Below the pieces are notes generated by a model, which ran no database searches, was not told the DNA's origin, and worked only from the letters and a program-made list of their open reading frames with translations. A program made the translations under genes and the position numbers. Shown here piece after piece: positions 17,120 to 25,499 of a DNA stretch of 64,000 nucleotides. The stretch covers positions 1,612,001 through 1,676,000 of the forward strand of contig NZ_CM003768.1 of assembly GCF_001547525.1 (NCBI RefSeq), written 5' to 3'. Positions within the stretch are counted from its first letter, which is position 1. Every line of letters starts with the position of its first letter. The DNA is from Burkholderia anthina (GTDB lineage: Bacteria; Pseudomonadota; Gammaproteobacteria; Burkholderiales; Burkholderiaceae).

Positions 17120-18220
17120 TCAGGCAACCGCGTGCATGCGCTCCATCGTGCCGCCGTCGTACAGCTTGCCGAAACGATTCGACAGGAACGCCTTCAGCGA
17201 CACCTTCTCCTGCGGGATGAAACCGCTCTGCGGCAGCTTCTTTTCGCGGAACAGATCCAGCACCGCGCACATCGCGCCGGCCGTCGTGATCTGGATCGCG
17301 CTCATGTGCATCCCGCACACGTCCTTCGCGAAGATCTTGCGCGTGAACACGTCCTGAACCAGTTGGCCGTCCTTCACGCCCGTCACCGTGACGAACACGA
17401 GCACGACGTCCTGCTTCGTCGACGGCACCGCGCGGCGCATGATCGACTTCAGCGTGTCGCGGTCGGTCGACAAGCGCAGGTCTTCCAGCAGGAACTGGAC
17501 GAGTTCGCGGTGGCCCGGGTAGCGCACCGACTTGTAGTCGAGCGTCTCGACCTTGCCCGACAGCGTCTCGCACAGCGTGCCGAGGCCGCCCGACGTGTTG
17601 AACGCTTCGTATTCGGTGCCGTCGAGCGAGAAGTGTTCGAGGCCTTCGAGCGGCTGCACCCACTGCTTGCGGCCGTCGCGGATCGCTTCGCACGGCTGGC
17701 AGTATTCGTTGATCAGGCCGTCGACGCTCCACGTCAGGTTGTACTTCAGCGCGTTGGTCGGATATTCGGGCAGCGCGCCGACGCGCATCTTCACGTCGCG
17801 CACTTCGCTGAAGCCGTTCACGAGTTCGTGCGCGGCGATGCCGATGAAGCCCGGCGCAAGGCCGCATTGCGGCATGAACGCGCGGTCGGAGCCGTCGGCC
17901 AGTTCGCGGATCGCATGGGTGGCGCGCACGTCTTCGGTCAGGTCGAAGTAATGGACGCCGGCCGCCTTCGCGGCGGCGGCCACGTTGACCGCGAGGTAGT
18001 AAGGCAGCGCGTTGACGAGCGCATCGAAGCCCTTCACCGCTTCGCGAATCGCGTTCGCGTCGGCCGAATCGACCCGTTGCGTCGCAATGCCTTCGCGCGT
18101 CAGCTTCGCGAGCGCATCCGCGTCGCGGTCGAACGCGACGACTTCGTAGTCGCCGGTTTCGCGCAGCATGTGAGCAATGGTGTGGCCGATCAGACCTGCG
18201 CCGACGATGGCGATTTTCAT
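17120..18220 (-). CDS. Saccharopine dehydrogenase-family NAD(P)-dependent oxidoreductase
   Basis: Cytoplasmic Rossmann-fold enzyme of the saccharopine/lysine-6-dehydrogenase family, 366 aa. The start is ATG 18220, with AGGAG nine bases upstream; an in-frame ATG at 18277 would put a meaningless leader before the nucleotide-binding motif. The N-terminus is MKIAIVGAGLIGHTIAHML (GxGxxG at residues 7-12). A family-typical AGVHYFDLTEDVRATHAIRE segment and FMPQCGLAPGFIGIAAHELV follow. The length is close to lysine 6-dehydrogenases, so lysine catabolism is plausible, but the substrate is inferred. An Lrp-type regulator is encoded 468 bp upstream on the same strand. Confidence 0.87.
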   Translation of the reverse strand: MKIAIVGAGLIGHTIAHMLRETGDYEVVAFDRDADALAKLTREGIATQRVDSADANAIREAVKGFDALVNALPYYLAVNVAAAAKAAGVHYFDLTEDVRATHAIRELADGSDRAFMPQCGLAPGFIGIAAHELVNGFSEVRDVKMRVGALPEYPTNALKYNLTWSVDGLINEYCQPCEAIRDGRKQWVQPLEGLEHFSLDGTEYEAFNTSGGLGTLCETLSGKVETLDYKSVRYPGHRELVQFLLEDLRLSTDRDTLKSIMRRAVPSTKQDVVLVFVTVTGVKDGQLVQDVFTRKIFAKDVCGMHMSAIQITTAGAMCAVLDLFREKKLPQSGFIPQEKVSLKAFLSNRFGKLYDGGTMERMHAVA

Positions 18221-18688
18221 GCGCTTATCTCCTGATGATGGGTTTGGTGTTGTGAACGGCGTTGAGCCAATGAACACAGTGTAGGGACGCGCAAAATCAG
18301 TTCCAAGACGAAGAATGATGCGAAACGACCGATAATTTCGACGTTATGACGATAGATTTCGTCGAAACGACCGATTCACATAAAAATCGCGTATAGCCGC
18401 TGTCGCACGCCGGCCGTTGGCGGCTGCGCATTGCGAGGATGAAGACGACGCACGGCGTCGCACCGGACGCACGAACCGCACATGCGTCAGGTACGACACA
18501 TCGGTCGAAGCGAAATACGAAAGGAGATTCGGGAAAGACGCGCGAAGTGCGCAGAAGGACAACGGCGGGCGCCCGTGCCGATCACGAAGGACAGCGAAGG
18601 CCGATACGAATGCGTGCGGGCAGGTACCACGGCTTCAATCCGGGCAGCCGTGACGCAGCGACGCCCGCGCGGCGCCGCATCCAACGGA
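18221..18688. other. Gene-free region between Lrp regulator and dehydrogenase
   Basis: 468 bp without a supported gene. The part nearest the dehydrogenase (about 18270-18390) is AT-richer and carries a pair of 13-bp direct repeats, listed separately, as expected of a promoter and operator region. The rest is ordinary GC-rich spacer; short open frames in it look like antisense or arginine-rich noise. Confidence 0.5.
18321..18375. promoter_or_regulatory. Paired direct repeats upstream of the dehydrogenase, putative operator
   Basis: CGAAACGACCGAT occurs at 18321-18333 and again at 18363-18375, perfectly, with starts 42 bp apart (four helical turns, so the same DNA face). An inverted pair TTTCGAC (18336-18342) and GTCGAAA (18361-18367) lies between and across them. 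The block is 101-155 bp upstream of the dehydrogenase ATG. Lrp-type octamers bind phased sites like this; the neighbouring Lrp gene is the obvious candidate, by inference. Confidence 0.5.
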
Positions 18689-19153
18689 TCAGCCGCCGAT
18701 CGTTCCGCGATCGATCTTGCGCGACAGGATGATCGACGTCGTCGTGCGCTCGACGCCCTCGAGCGTGCCGATCTGGTCGAGCAGGTCGTTGAGCCGCTCC
18801 GGCGAATCGGCGCGCAGCCACGCGACGTAGTCGTACTCGCCGCTCACCGCGCACAGCAGTTGGACTTCCGGCATCCGGTCGAGCTTGCGCAATACGTCCT
18901 TGCCGAACTTCGGCGTGAGGATGATGCCGACGTACGCATAGATACTCGCGTCGAGCACGTCCTGCCCGAGTCGCACGCTGTACCCGGCGATCACGTTGGT
19001 GCGTTCGAGCCGCGCGATGCGCGCGACGACCGTCGTGCGCGCCACGTCGAGCTGGCGCGCGAGATCGGCGACGCTGGCGCGCGCATCGGCTTGCAGCAGC
19101 GCGACGAGTTGCCGGTCGAGATCGTCGAGTTGGTCGAGACGGGGTGGACGCAT
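18689..19153 (-). CDS. Lrp/AsnC-family transcriptional regulator
   Basis: Leucine-responsive-type regulator, 154 aa, standard family length. The N-terminal helix-turn-helix is at about residues 10-60 (LDDLDRQLVALLQADARASV, ARQLDVARTTVVARIARLER). The C-terminal RAM domain has the usual PEVQLLCAVSGEYDYVAWLR and a LEGVERTTTSIILSRKI end. The start is ATG 19153, the first Met before the conserved helix. It is on the same strand as the saccharopine-dehydrogenase-like gene and may regulate it in response to an amino acid; the phased repeats upstream of that gene support the idea but do not prove it. Confidence 0.92.
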   Translation of the reverse strand: MRPPRLDQLDDLDRQLVALLQADARASVADLARQLDVARTTVVARIARLERTNVIAGYSVRLGQDVLDASIYAYVGIILTPKFGKDVLRKLDRMPEVQLLCAVSGEYDYVAWLRADSPERLNDLLDQIGTLEGVERTTTSIILSRKIDRGTIGG

Positions 19154-19402
19154 GACGCTGAGCCGGCGCGCGATGTGCCGGCGGAGTGGAAAGTGACGCG
19201 ATGATAGCGCCGAACGCCCGCGCGCCCAACCGGCACGGCCCGGATTCGCACCTTCGATTTCGATTCGTATCGGATGTAAGCAAGTGTCGCATTCACTGCC
19301 GCGCGGCAGGCAACGTGCTACTAATAACGGGCGACGCGACAGGCGCGCTGGCGGCGATGGCCGCCGCGCCCGCTCGCCAGACACCACCCCGGAGAGCCAA
19401 CC

Positions 19403-19942
19403 ATGAAGAAAATCTCGCTCACCCTCGCTACGCTCGCCGTTGCAGCCAGCGCGTTCGCGCAAACCCCGGCACAGCCGCAAGCACCGGCAACGACGGCCGC
19501 GGCGTCGGCGCCGAGCGCCGAGCAGCGCGCGGCACGCCACGAAGCGCGCATCGAGCAGCGCATCAAGTACCTGCACGACCAGTTGAAGATCACGTCGGCG
19601 CAGGAGCCGCAATGGAAGACGTTCGCCGACACGATGCGCGACAACGGCGCAACGATGGGCCGCCTCTACAGCGAACGGATGGCCAAACACGACGTGTCCG
19701 CGATCGACGACATGAAGCAGTACGCGGAACTGTCGCAGGCGAACGCCGACGGCGCGAAGAAGCTCGCCGACGCATTCGCGCCGCTCTACGAGAGCTTCCC
19801 GGCCGAGCAGAAGGCGCTGGCCGACACGACGTTCCGCAGCTGGCTGCACCACGGCGGCGAGCACCGCGGCAAGGGCAAGACGAAGGGCAAGGAAGGCAAC
19901 GCGGCCGCCGCGCCGGCCGCGAGCGCGCCCGCGCAGCCCTGA
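19403..19942 (+). CDS. Spy/CpxP-like periplasmic protein
   Basis: Exported helical protein, 179 aa, with a clear signal peptide (MKKISLTLATLAVAASAFAQ, cleaved after AFA). The mature part contains ARHEARIEQRIKYLHDQLKI and LKITSAQEPQWKTFADTMRD, which match the LTxxQ-type pattern of the Spy/CpxP family of envelope-stress chaperones and sensors. The C-terminus is Lys/Gly-rich then Ala/Pro-rich and probably disordered. A ribosome site (GGAGAG) precedes the ATG. The gene stands alone, divergent from lrp; stress induction is inferred from the family. Confidence 0.85.
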   Translation: MKKISLTLATLAVAASAFAQTPAQPQAPATTAAASAPSAEQRAARHEARIEQRIKYLHDQLKITSAQEPQWKTFADTMRDNGATMGRLYSERMAKHDVSAIDDMKQYAELSQANADGAKKLADAFAPLYESFPAEQKALADTTFRSWLHHGGEHRGKGKTKGKEGNAAAAPAASAPAQP

Positions 19943-20085
19943 CACCTTCCCCGCCGGCGCCGTGCCGGCCCACCCGGGCCGAACGGCGCCGCGCGTCGAC
20001 CGGCGACCGGCGACCGGCGCGTCACACGGCGCGCCGAATTCGGGATAAGCTCCCGGCTTTTCCCGCTTTCCCGCCCCTCCCCGCC

Positions 20086-20517
20086 ATGCTCGAACTCAAG
20101 CAACTCGATCTGCGTACCGATCCGCAGGCCCGTCGCGTCGTCAAGGACGAAACCGTCGCCGTGTCCTTCGCGGACGCCGACGGCGAACTGATGAGCCTCG
20201 AAGGCCCGAACCGTTATGTGACGGGCGACGCATTGATCACCGGCTCGACCGGCGACCGCTGGGTCGTGTCGCGCGCACGTTTCGACGCCAAATACCTGCC
20301 CGCCGATCCGGCGCTCGCGCACGGCACGCCGGGCGCCTACCGCAACCGGCCGGCCGTCGTGCTCGCGCGCCGGATGGACGAGCCGTTCACGATCGCCCGC
20401 TCGGAAAACGGCGACACGCTGCGCGGCGTCGCCGGCGACTGGGTAATGCAATACGCGCCCGGCGACTACGGCGTCGTGCAGGCGCAGCGCTTCGCTCAGG
20501 TCTACCGCGACGCGTGA
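20086..20517 (+). CDS. PGDYG-family protein of unknown function
   Basis: Cytoplasmic protein of 143 aa with no membrane segment or signal. The C-terminal motif APGDYGVVQAQRFAQVYRDA carries the Pro-Gly-Asp-Tyr-Gly signature that names a small Pfam family; the preceding GDWVMQY is also typical. The N-terminal part (VSFADADGELMSLEGPNRYV) looks beta-rich. The ATG at 20086 is the first Met of a conserved-looking frame; longer open sequence upstream covers the intergenic region and lacks a ribosome site. No function is known to me, and the neighbours give no hint. Confidence 0.8.
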   Translation: MLELKQLDLRTDPQARRVVKDETVAVSFADADGELMSLEGPNRYVTGDALITGSTGDRWVVSRARFDAKYLPADPALAHGTPGAYRNRPAVVLARRMDEPFTIARSENGDTLRGVAGDWVMQYAPGDYGVVQAQRFAQVYRDA

Positions 20518-20550
20518 CGCACCGCGCCGGCCCGCGGCCGGCGCCGCCGC

Positions 20551-20913
20551 TCACGCAAAGTCTTCGTCCAGTTCGAGTTCCGCGTCGCGCTCGACGGCCT
20601 CGCCGGCCGCGTGCCGCTCTTCGAGCGAGCCGAGCATCGCTTCCGTATACGCATGCAGCACCGCATGGCTGCGCGCGCGCTGCATCGGCTTGAGCGCCAG
20701 GTAGCGCGCGAGCGCGGCCGGCACGATCCGGATGTCCAGCGTCATCCGCTTCGGCGTCGCGCCGAAACGCATCGCGAGCCACTGCACGGACAGGAATCGC
20801 CCGCGTTCGTCGCTGTTTTCGACAAAGCGCGTCTGCTCCGGAAAGAGTTCGCAGATCACGCGCGCAAGCGCGTCGAATTCCGCGCTCGGGCATTCGATCA
20901 GATAGTCGTCCAT
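20551..20913 (-). CDS. Conserved hypothetical protein, likely Burkholderia-specific
   Basis: 120-aa acidic cytoplasmic protein without membrane segments. The start is ATG 20913, which has GGAGAG eight bases upstream; an in-frame ATG at 20940 would lie inside the upstream gene. The sequence begins MDDYLIECPSAEFDALARVI and has RMTLDIRIVPAALARYLALK in the middle and an acidic end (ELELDEDFA). I think it resembles a short DUF family of Burkholderia, but I cannot name a function. It starts 13 bp after the yhfC stop, so the two are probably co-transcribed. Confidence 0.7.
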   Translation of the reverse strand: MDDYLIECPSAEFDALARVICELFPEQTRFVENSDERGRFLSVQWLAMRFGATPKRMTLDIRIVPAALARYLALKPMQRARSHAVLHAYTEAMLGSLEERHAAGEAVERDAELELDEDFA

Positions 20914-20926
20914 TGCGTCTCTCCGG

Positions 20927-21715
20927 TCAGGCCGTCGCACGCGACGGCCGGCACGTCTTCACCAGCACGGCCACCAGGATCGCGGCCAGCACGAAATACG
21001 CGGCCTCGACCCACGCGGCCGGCAGCACGCGCACCTGGTACAGCAGCGTGGGCGTCGCCGCGAGCGCATGCAGCACGATCGCGAGCGGCAACACGGCGAT
21101 GCGGCCGGCACGCACGCCGCGCCACATCAGCACCGACAGCGCCAGTTGCACCGCGAACGCCGCGCAGCGTTCGAGCAGCAACAGCAGGATCGACTGGGCC
21201 GACAGCGTCGCGAGCATCATGTGCAGCCGCACCACGGTGTCGACCGGCAGGTCCGACAACTGCGTCTCGAGCTGGCCGCGGCTCGCGAGCCACGCGAGAT
21301 ACGACCACTGGCCCCACACGAGCACGCCGACGAACCACGCCTCGGCGCCGCCGTGACCGATCCCGTAGCCGATCCCGCGGCCGTCGCCGGCCGACGCGCC
21401 ATAGCGGCGGTTCAGCACGCGCATGCCGAGATAGCGGCCGATTTCCTCGAATACGGCGGTCGCGAGCGCGCTGTACGCGACGAACGCGAGCGGCTGCGTC
21501 AGCCAGCCGTCCTCGGGCGTGCGGCTCAGCACGAGCCCGTGGAGCGCGCGCTCGACGATCATGGCAAACAGCGTGAAGACGGCGACGCCGACGATCGTGT
21601 CGCGGCGATTGAGCACGAGCGGCTTGCGCAGGATGCGGTAGAGGACGAGCGGCAGCAGCGCGATGATCAGCGTGGCGGCGATCAGCGCCGCCAGCGTGAC
21701 GGGAGCGACAGTCAT
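20927..21715 (-). CDS. YhfC-family membrane protein, possible intramembrane metalloprotease
   Basis: Polytopic inner-membrane protein, 262 aa, with seven or so hydrophobic segments beginning near residues 5-28 (VTLAALIAATLIIALLPLVL). The YhfC family (linked to CAAX-protease-like enzymes) has acidic and His residues in membrane helices; here EEIGRYLGMRVLNRR near residue 90 and GIGYGIGHGGAEAWFVG near 115 fit that pattern. The substrate is unknown. The gene is followed 13 bp later by a small conserved hypothetical gene and preceded by ptxS on the same strand. Confidence 0.8.
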   Translation of the reverse strand: MTVAPVTLAALIAATLIIALLPLVLYRILRKPLVLNRRDTIVGVAVFTLFAMIVERALHGLVLSRTPEDGWLTQPLAFVAYSALATAVFEEIGRYLGMRVLNRRYGASAGDGRGIGYGIGHGGAEAWFVGVLVWGQWSYLAWLASRGQLETQLSDLPVDTVVRLHMMLATLSAQSILLLLLERCAAFAVQLALSVLMWRGVRAGRIAVLPLAIVLHALAATPTLLYQVRVLPAAWVEAAYFVLAAILVAVLVKTCRPSRATA

Positions 21716-21769
21716 GGAGTTCCTTGTTCGAGGCAGCGCACCTGGCGCGCTGCGTGCCCCGAATGATAC

Positions 21770-22813
21770 TCAGCTTGCGGTCGACGCGCGCGCGATCAAC
21801 TCGCCGGGCAGCATCGCGACGCGCACGTCGCCCGCCGCGCCGTCGATCCGCTCGTGCACGAATTCGACGGCCTTGTAGCCGATTTCGTAGGTCGGCTGAC
21901 GGATCGTCGTGATGCCGATCAGCTCGGCCCATTCCGGATCGTCGATCGACAGCAGCGCCGCCTGCTGCTGCCATGCGGCGCCGAAGCGCGCGCGCAGGTG
22001 GCGCGCGATCGCCAGCGCGACCGGCGCATTCGCGGCGAACAGCGCCGCGCGCACGCCGCGCCGCGCCGCATCGTCGATGCGCGCATCGACGTCGGCAAGC
22101 GCCGCCGCGGCCGCGCCAGATTCGTTCAGATCGAGCACGACCGTCGACGGCACCGCCAGCCCGCGCGCCGCCAGCGCCGCGCGGAACGCGGCCTCGCGCA
22201 CGCGCCGCGAGCTCACGTGCTCGAACGGCTGCACGACGAAATGGATCGCGTCGAAGCCCTGTGCGACCAGATGCGCGAGCGCCGTCTCGATCGCGTCGGT
22301 ATTGTCGAGGCCGATCAGGTCGGCCTCGAAGCCCTCGACCGTGCGGTCGACGAGCACGGCCGGAATGCCCGCGCCGCGCAGCGGGCGCAGCACGTCTTCC
22401 TCGGCGCCGAGCGCGTTGACGATCAGCCCTTCGACGCGGTAGGTCGTGAGCAGTTGCAGGAAGCGGCGCTCCATCTCGACTTCGTTCGCCGCGTGACAGA
22501 TGAGCGGCATGTAGCCGAGCGCATGGCACGCGGCCTCGACGCCCTGCAGCACTTCGACGGTGTAGGGATTGGTCAGGTCGGCCGCGAGCATGCCGAGCAG
22601 CCGGTTGCGGCCGCGCTTGAGCCCGCGCGCCATCTGGTTCGGCCGGTAGTTGAGCCGCGCGATCGCCGCCTCGATCCGCTGGCGCAGATCGACCGACAGC
22701 ACATGCGTCTCGCCGTTCAGGTAGCGCGAAACGCTGGTCTTGCCCGTGCCGGCCTCGCGCGCGACGTCGCTGATCGTCGCCGGACGCGTCGTGGAAGATT
22801 GCGAATCGGTCAC
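21770..22813 (-). CDS. ptxS: LacI-family repressor, PtxS-like (2-ketogluconate)
   Basis: LacI/GalR repressor of 347 aa. The start is GTG 22813 (VTDSQSSTTRP), with GAGG upstream and normal LacI length; an ATG 58 codons further up would precede a non-homologous leader. The helix-turn-helix TISDVAREAGTGKTSVSRYL and hinge (NYRPNQMARGL) are followed by a periplasmic-binding-protein-like sensor domain. In Pseudomonas, PtxS represses the kgu operon and releases on 2-ketogluconate. It lies downstream of kguD on the same strand, 320 bp away, and a matching palindrome is present before kguE. Confidence 0.87.
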   Translation of the reverse strand: MTDSQSSTTRPATISDVAREAGTGKTSVSRYLNGETHVLSVDLRQRIEAAIARLNYRPNQMARGLKRGRNRLLGMLAADLTNPYTVEVLQGVEAACHALGYMPLICHAANEVEMERRFLQLLTTYRVEGLIVNALGAEEDVLRPLRGAGIPAVLVDRTVEGFEADLIGLDNTDAIETALAHLVAQGFDAIHFVVQPFEHVSSRRVREAAFRAALAARGLAVPSTVVLDLNESGAAAAALADVDARIDDAARRGVRAALFAANAPVALAIARHLRARFGAAWQQQAALLSIDDPEWAELIGITTIRQPTYEIGYKAVEFVHERIDGAAGDVRVAMLPGELIARASTAS

Positions 22814-23133
22814 TGTCGTGCCTCGCGACGTACGATCCGCGCCGCTTCGTGAGCAGACGGACCATTGTTGTTGGAAACGTAAGCCAGCCGGCGGCCTCCC
22901 CTGTCCTGGCGCGTCGGCGCCTGCGCCGGCCCGGTGCTTCACGCTCGAGCAGACGCCCGCCAATGGCGTTCCAGCAGTCGGCCGCACCGGACCTGGCGCG
23001 GATGCCCGTCGCGCGACGCCGCCGGCCGCATGGCCGGCCGTCGATGCGACGAGCGCGGGCGATCATAACGCAGCCAGCCCTCGGGCACCAAGACCATCGA
23101 CTCTAACCGCGCAGGGCGGTTATCGCAGGCGGC
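22814..23133. other. Intergenic region between kguD and ptxS
   Basis: 320 bp, no supported gene. A short stem (AACCGC 23105-23110 with GCGGTT 23116-23121) sits 13 bp past the kguD stop on its transcript side but has no T run, so termination there is doubtful. I see no copy of the TGGAACCGGTTCCA palindrome here, so ptxS autoregulation through that exact site is not evident. Confidence 0.5.
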
Positions 23134-24099
23134 TCAGGCGTGCGCCAGCGCATCCGGGTTGACGAGATTCGCGCGCAGCGTGCCGGCCAGCGCGCCGACC
23201 AGGTTTTCCGCCGCGCAGCGCGCCATCGCATGGCGCGTCTCGTGCGTCGCCGAGCCGATATGCGGGAGCGCGACGACGTTCTTCATCCGCAGCAGCGGCG
23301 AATCGGCCGGCAGCGGCTCCTTCTCGAACACGTCGAGCCCCGCGCCGCGGATGGTTCCCGCACGCAGCGCGTCGATCAGCGCGGCCTCGTCGACCACCGG
23401 CCCGCGCGACGCGTTGATCAGGATCGCGCCGCGCTTCATCTTCGCGAACTCGGGCGCCCCGATCAGATGGCGCGTGTCGGGCGACAGCGGCACCTGCAGG
23501 CACACGAAATCCGACTGCGCGAGCAACTCGTCGAGCGTCACGCGCCGGGCGCCGTACTGCGTCTCGGCCTCGGCATGCGCGGACCGGTTCGCGTACAGCA
23601 CCTGCATCCGGAAGCCGAGCGCCGCGCGGCGCGCGACCGCGCCGCCGATGCGCCCGAGCCCGACGATGCCGAGCGTCTTGCCCTGCACGTCGGTGCCGTA
23701 CAGGTCGGGGCCGATGCTGCGATGCCAGTGTCCGGCCTTCACCCACTCGGCCAGCTCGACCACGCGCCGTGCGGAGGCCAGGATCAGCGAAAACACCGTA
23801 TCGGCCGTCGACTCGGTCAGCACGTCGGGCGTATGCGCGAGCACGATGCCGCGCCGCGTGAAATCGGCGACGTCGAAGTTGTCGTAGCCGACCGAGATCG
23901 TCGACCACGCCTTCAGCCGCGGCGCACGGTCGAGCATCTGCGGCGTGACCTTCAGGCTCGCGCCGATCGCGCCGTCGGCGTCGCCGAGCGCGGCGGCAAG
24001 CGCGTCGGCGCCGTCGGCCTGCACGACGTCCGCATGCTCGCGCAGGTACGCGAGAACGTCATCGGGCAGCGGCTTGTACGCGACGATACGGGGCTTCAT
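23134..24099 (-). CDS. kguD: 2-ketogluconate-6-phosphate reductase KguD
   Basis: D-isomer-specific 2-hydroxyacid dehydrogenase, 321 aa, predicted to reduce 2-keto-6-phosphogluconate to 6-phosphogluconate with NAD(P)H. The start is ATG 24099 with AAGGAAAA upstream. The Rossmann motif GIVGLGRIGGAVARRA lies near residue 150. The catalytic Arg region is NASRGPVVDE, and the catalytic His is in PHIGSATHETR. It begins 4 bp after kguT, so the four kgu genes form one transcript. The specific substrate is inferred from the operon; the enzyme family alone would also fit glyoxylate/hydroxypyruvate reductase. Confidence 0.87.
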   Translation of the reverse strand: MKPRIVAYKPLPDDVLAYLREHADVVQADGADALAAALGDADGAIGASLKVTPQMLDRAPRLKAWSTISVGYDNFDVADFTRRGIVLAHTPDVLTESTADTVFSLILASARRVVELAEWVKAGHWHRSIGPDLYGTDVQGKTLGIVGLGRIGGAVARRAALGFRMQVLYANRSAHAEAETQYGARRVTLDELLAQSDFVCLQVPLSPDTRHLIGAPEFAKMKRGAILINASRGPVVDEAALIDALRAGTIRGAGLDVFEKEPLPADSPLLRMKNVVALPHIGSATHETRHAMARCAAENLVGALAGTLRANLVNPDALAHA

Positions 24100-24103
24100 C
24101 GTT

Positions 24104-25384
24104 TCATTTTCCTTGCAGCGGCGCGGCGAGCGGATGCGCATCGCGCGCCTGGGGTTTGACGGACAGCGTGAGGATCACCGCGGCGACGAGCGCGGCGCTC
24201 ATGAACGCGTACGACGCGACGGGCGACCCGGTCGCGCCGTTCAGGTAGCCGACGAAGTACGAGCCGACGAACGAGCCGAGCGCGCCCATGCTGTTGATCA
24301 GCGCCATCGCGCCGCCGGCGACGTTCCTCGGCAGCAGTTCCGGCACGATCGCGAAGAACGGGCCGTACGGCGCATACATCGCGGCGCCAGCGACGACCAG
24401 CAGCGCATACGAGATCCAGAAATGCGACGAGCCGAGCGCGTACGACGCGGCGAACGCGGCCGCGCCGACCAGCAGGAACGGCCACACGAAGCCGCGACGC
24501 GAGCCGACCTTGTCGGACGCCCACGACGCGGCGAGCATCGCGATCGTCGCCGCGAGGTACGGCAGCGCGGACAGCCAGCCGGTCGCGACCATCCCGAGAT
24601 CGGAGCCGTTCTTCACGATCGACGGCAGCCACAGCACGAAGCCGTACACGCCGATGCTCCAGCAGAAGTACTGCGCGCACAGCTTGATCACGGCCGGCGA
24701 GCGGAACGCCTCGCCATAGTTGCGCACCGGCTTGATCGCCGCCTGCTCGGCCGCGAGCGCGGCGTCGAGGTCGCGCTTTTCCTGCGCGTTGAGCCACGGC
24801 GAATCGGCCGGCTTGTCCTGCACGAGGCACCACCAGCACACGGCCCAGATGATGGCCGGCACGCCTTCGGCGATGAACATGTGGCGCCAGCCGAATTCAT
24901 GGACGAGATAACCCGACACGATCGACATCCACAGCACGGTGACCGGGTTGCCGAGGATCAGGAACGTGTTCGCGCGCGAGCGCTCGTTCTTCGTGAACCA
25001 GTTGCTGATGTAGATCAGCATCGCCGGCATCACGGCCGCCTCGACGACGCCGAGCACGAAGCGGATCGCCATCAGCGACGGGATGTTGCTGACCACGCCG
25101 GTCAGGGCCGCGCAGCCGCCCCACAGCACGAGGCTCGCGAACACGAGCTTCTTCACGCTGCGGCGTTCCGCATAGATCGCGCCGGGAATCTGGAAGAAGA
25201 AGTAGCCGAGGAAGAACAGCGCACCGATCAGCGACGACAGGCCCTTGCTGATCCCGAGATCCTGGTTGATGCCGGCCGCCGCCGCGAACCCGTAGTTCGC
25301 ACGATCGAGGTAGGCGAGGCTGTACGTGATGAAGACGATCGGCATGATCGTCCACCACCGACGGGCTGCGAGATTGGCTGCCAT
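24104..25384 (-). CDS. kguT: 2-ketogluconate transporter KguT (MFS)
   Basis: Major facilitator superfamily importer of the anion:cation symporter branch, 426 aa and about 12 membrane helices. The start is ATG 25384 with GGAGACAC upstream. Typical features are YLDRANYGFAAAAGINQDLG after helix 1 and RFVLGVVEAAVMPAMLIYIS in helix 4. It would bring 2-ketogluconate across the inner membrane for phosphorylation by KguK. It sits between kguK (115 bp) and kguD (4 bp). Substrate is inferred from the operon; relatives carry sugar acids such as galactarate or tartrate. Confidence 0.88.
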   Translation of the reverse strand: MAANLAARRWWTIMPIVFITYSLAYLDRANYGFAAAAGINQDLGISKGLSSLIGALFFLGYFFFQIPGAIYAERRSVKKLVFASLVLWGGCAALTGVVSNIPSLMAIRFVLGVVEAAVMPAMLIYISNWFTKNERSRANTFLILGNPVTVLWMSIVSGYLVHEFGWRHMFIAEGVPAIIWAVCWWCLVQDKPADSPWLNAQEKRDLDAALAAEQAAIKPVRNYGEAFRSPAVIKLCAQYFCWSIGVYGFVLWLPSIVKNGSDLGMVATGWLSALPYLAATIAMLAASWASDKVGSRRGFVWPFLLVGAAAFAASYALGSSHFWISYALLVVAGAAMYAPYGPFFAIVPELLPRNVAGGAMALINSMGALGSFVGSYFVGYLNGATGSPVASYAFMSAALVAAVILTLSVKPQARDAHPLAAPLQGK

Positions 25385-25499
25385 GTGAGTGTCTCCGTAT
25401 ATGGACCGGAGTGGACGCGCTGGCGCCTGCCCGGCCTCGAACAAAACTGCTGTGCGTCGCGCACGAAATGGATCCGCGGATTGTGCCGTGTCCGGCCTC

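Noticed and set aside
18482..19204. 240-residue plus-strand frame over the lrp region
   Set aside because: Antisense to the Lrp gene and Arg/Asp-rich; the minus-strand Lrp protein has clear domains.
19943..20085. Short tandem CCGGCGA units near 20000-20020
   Set aside because: Only two to three copies in GC-rich spacer; no CRISPR-like spacing or longer repeat.
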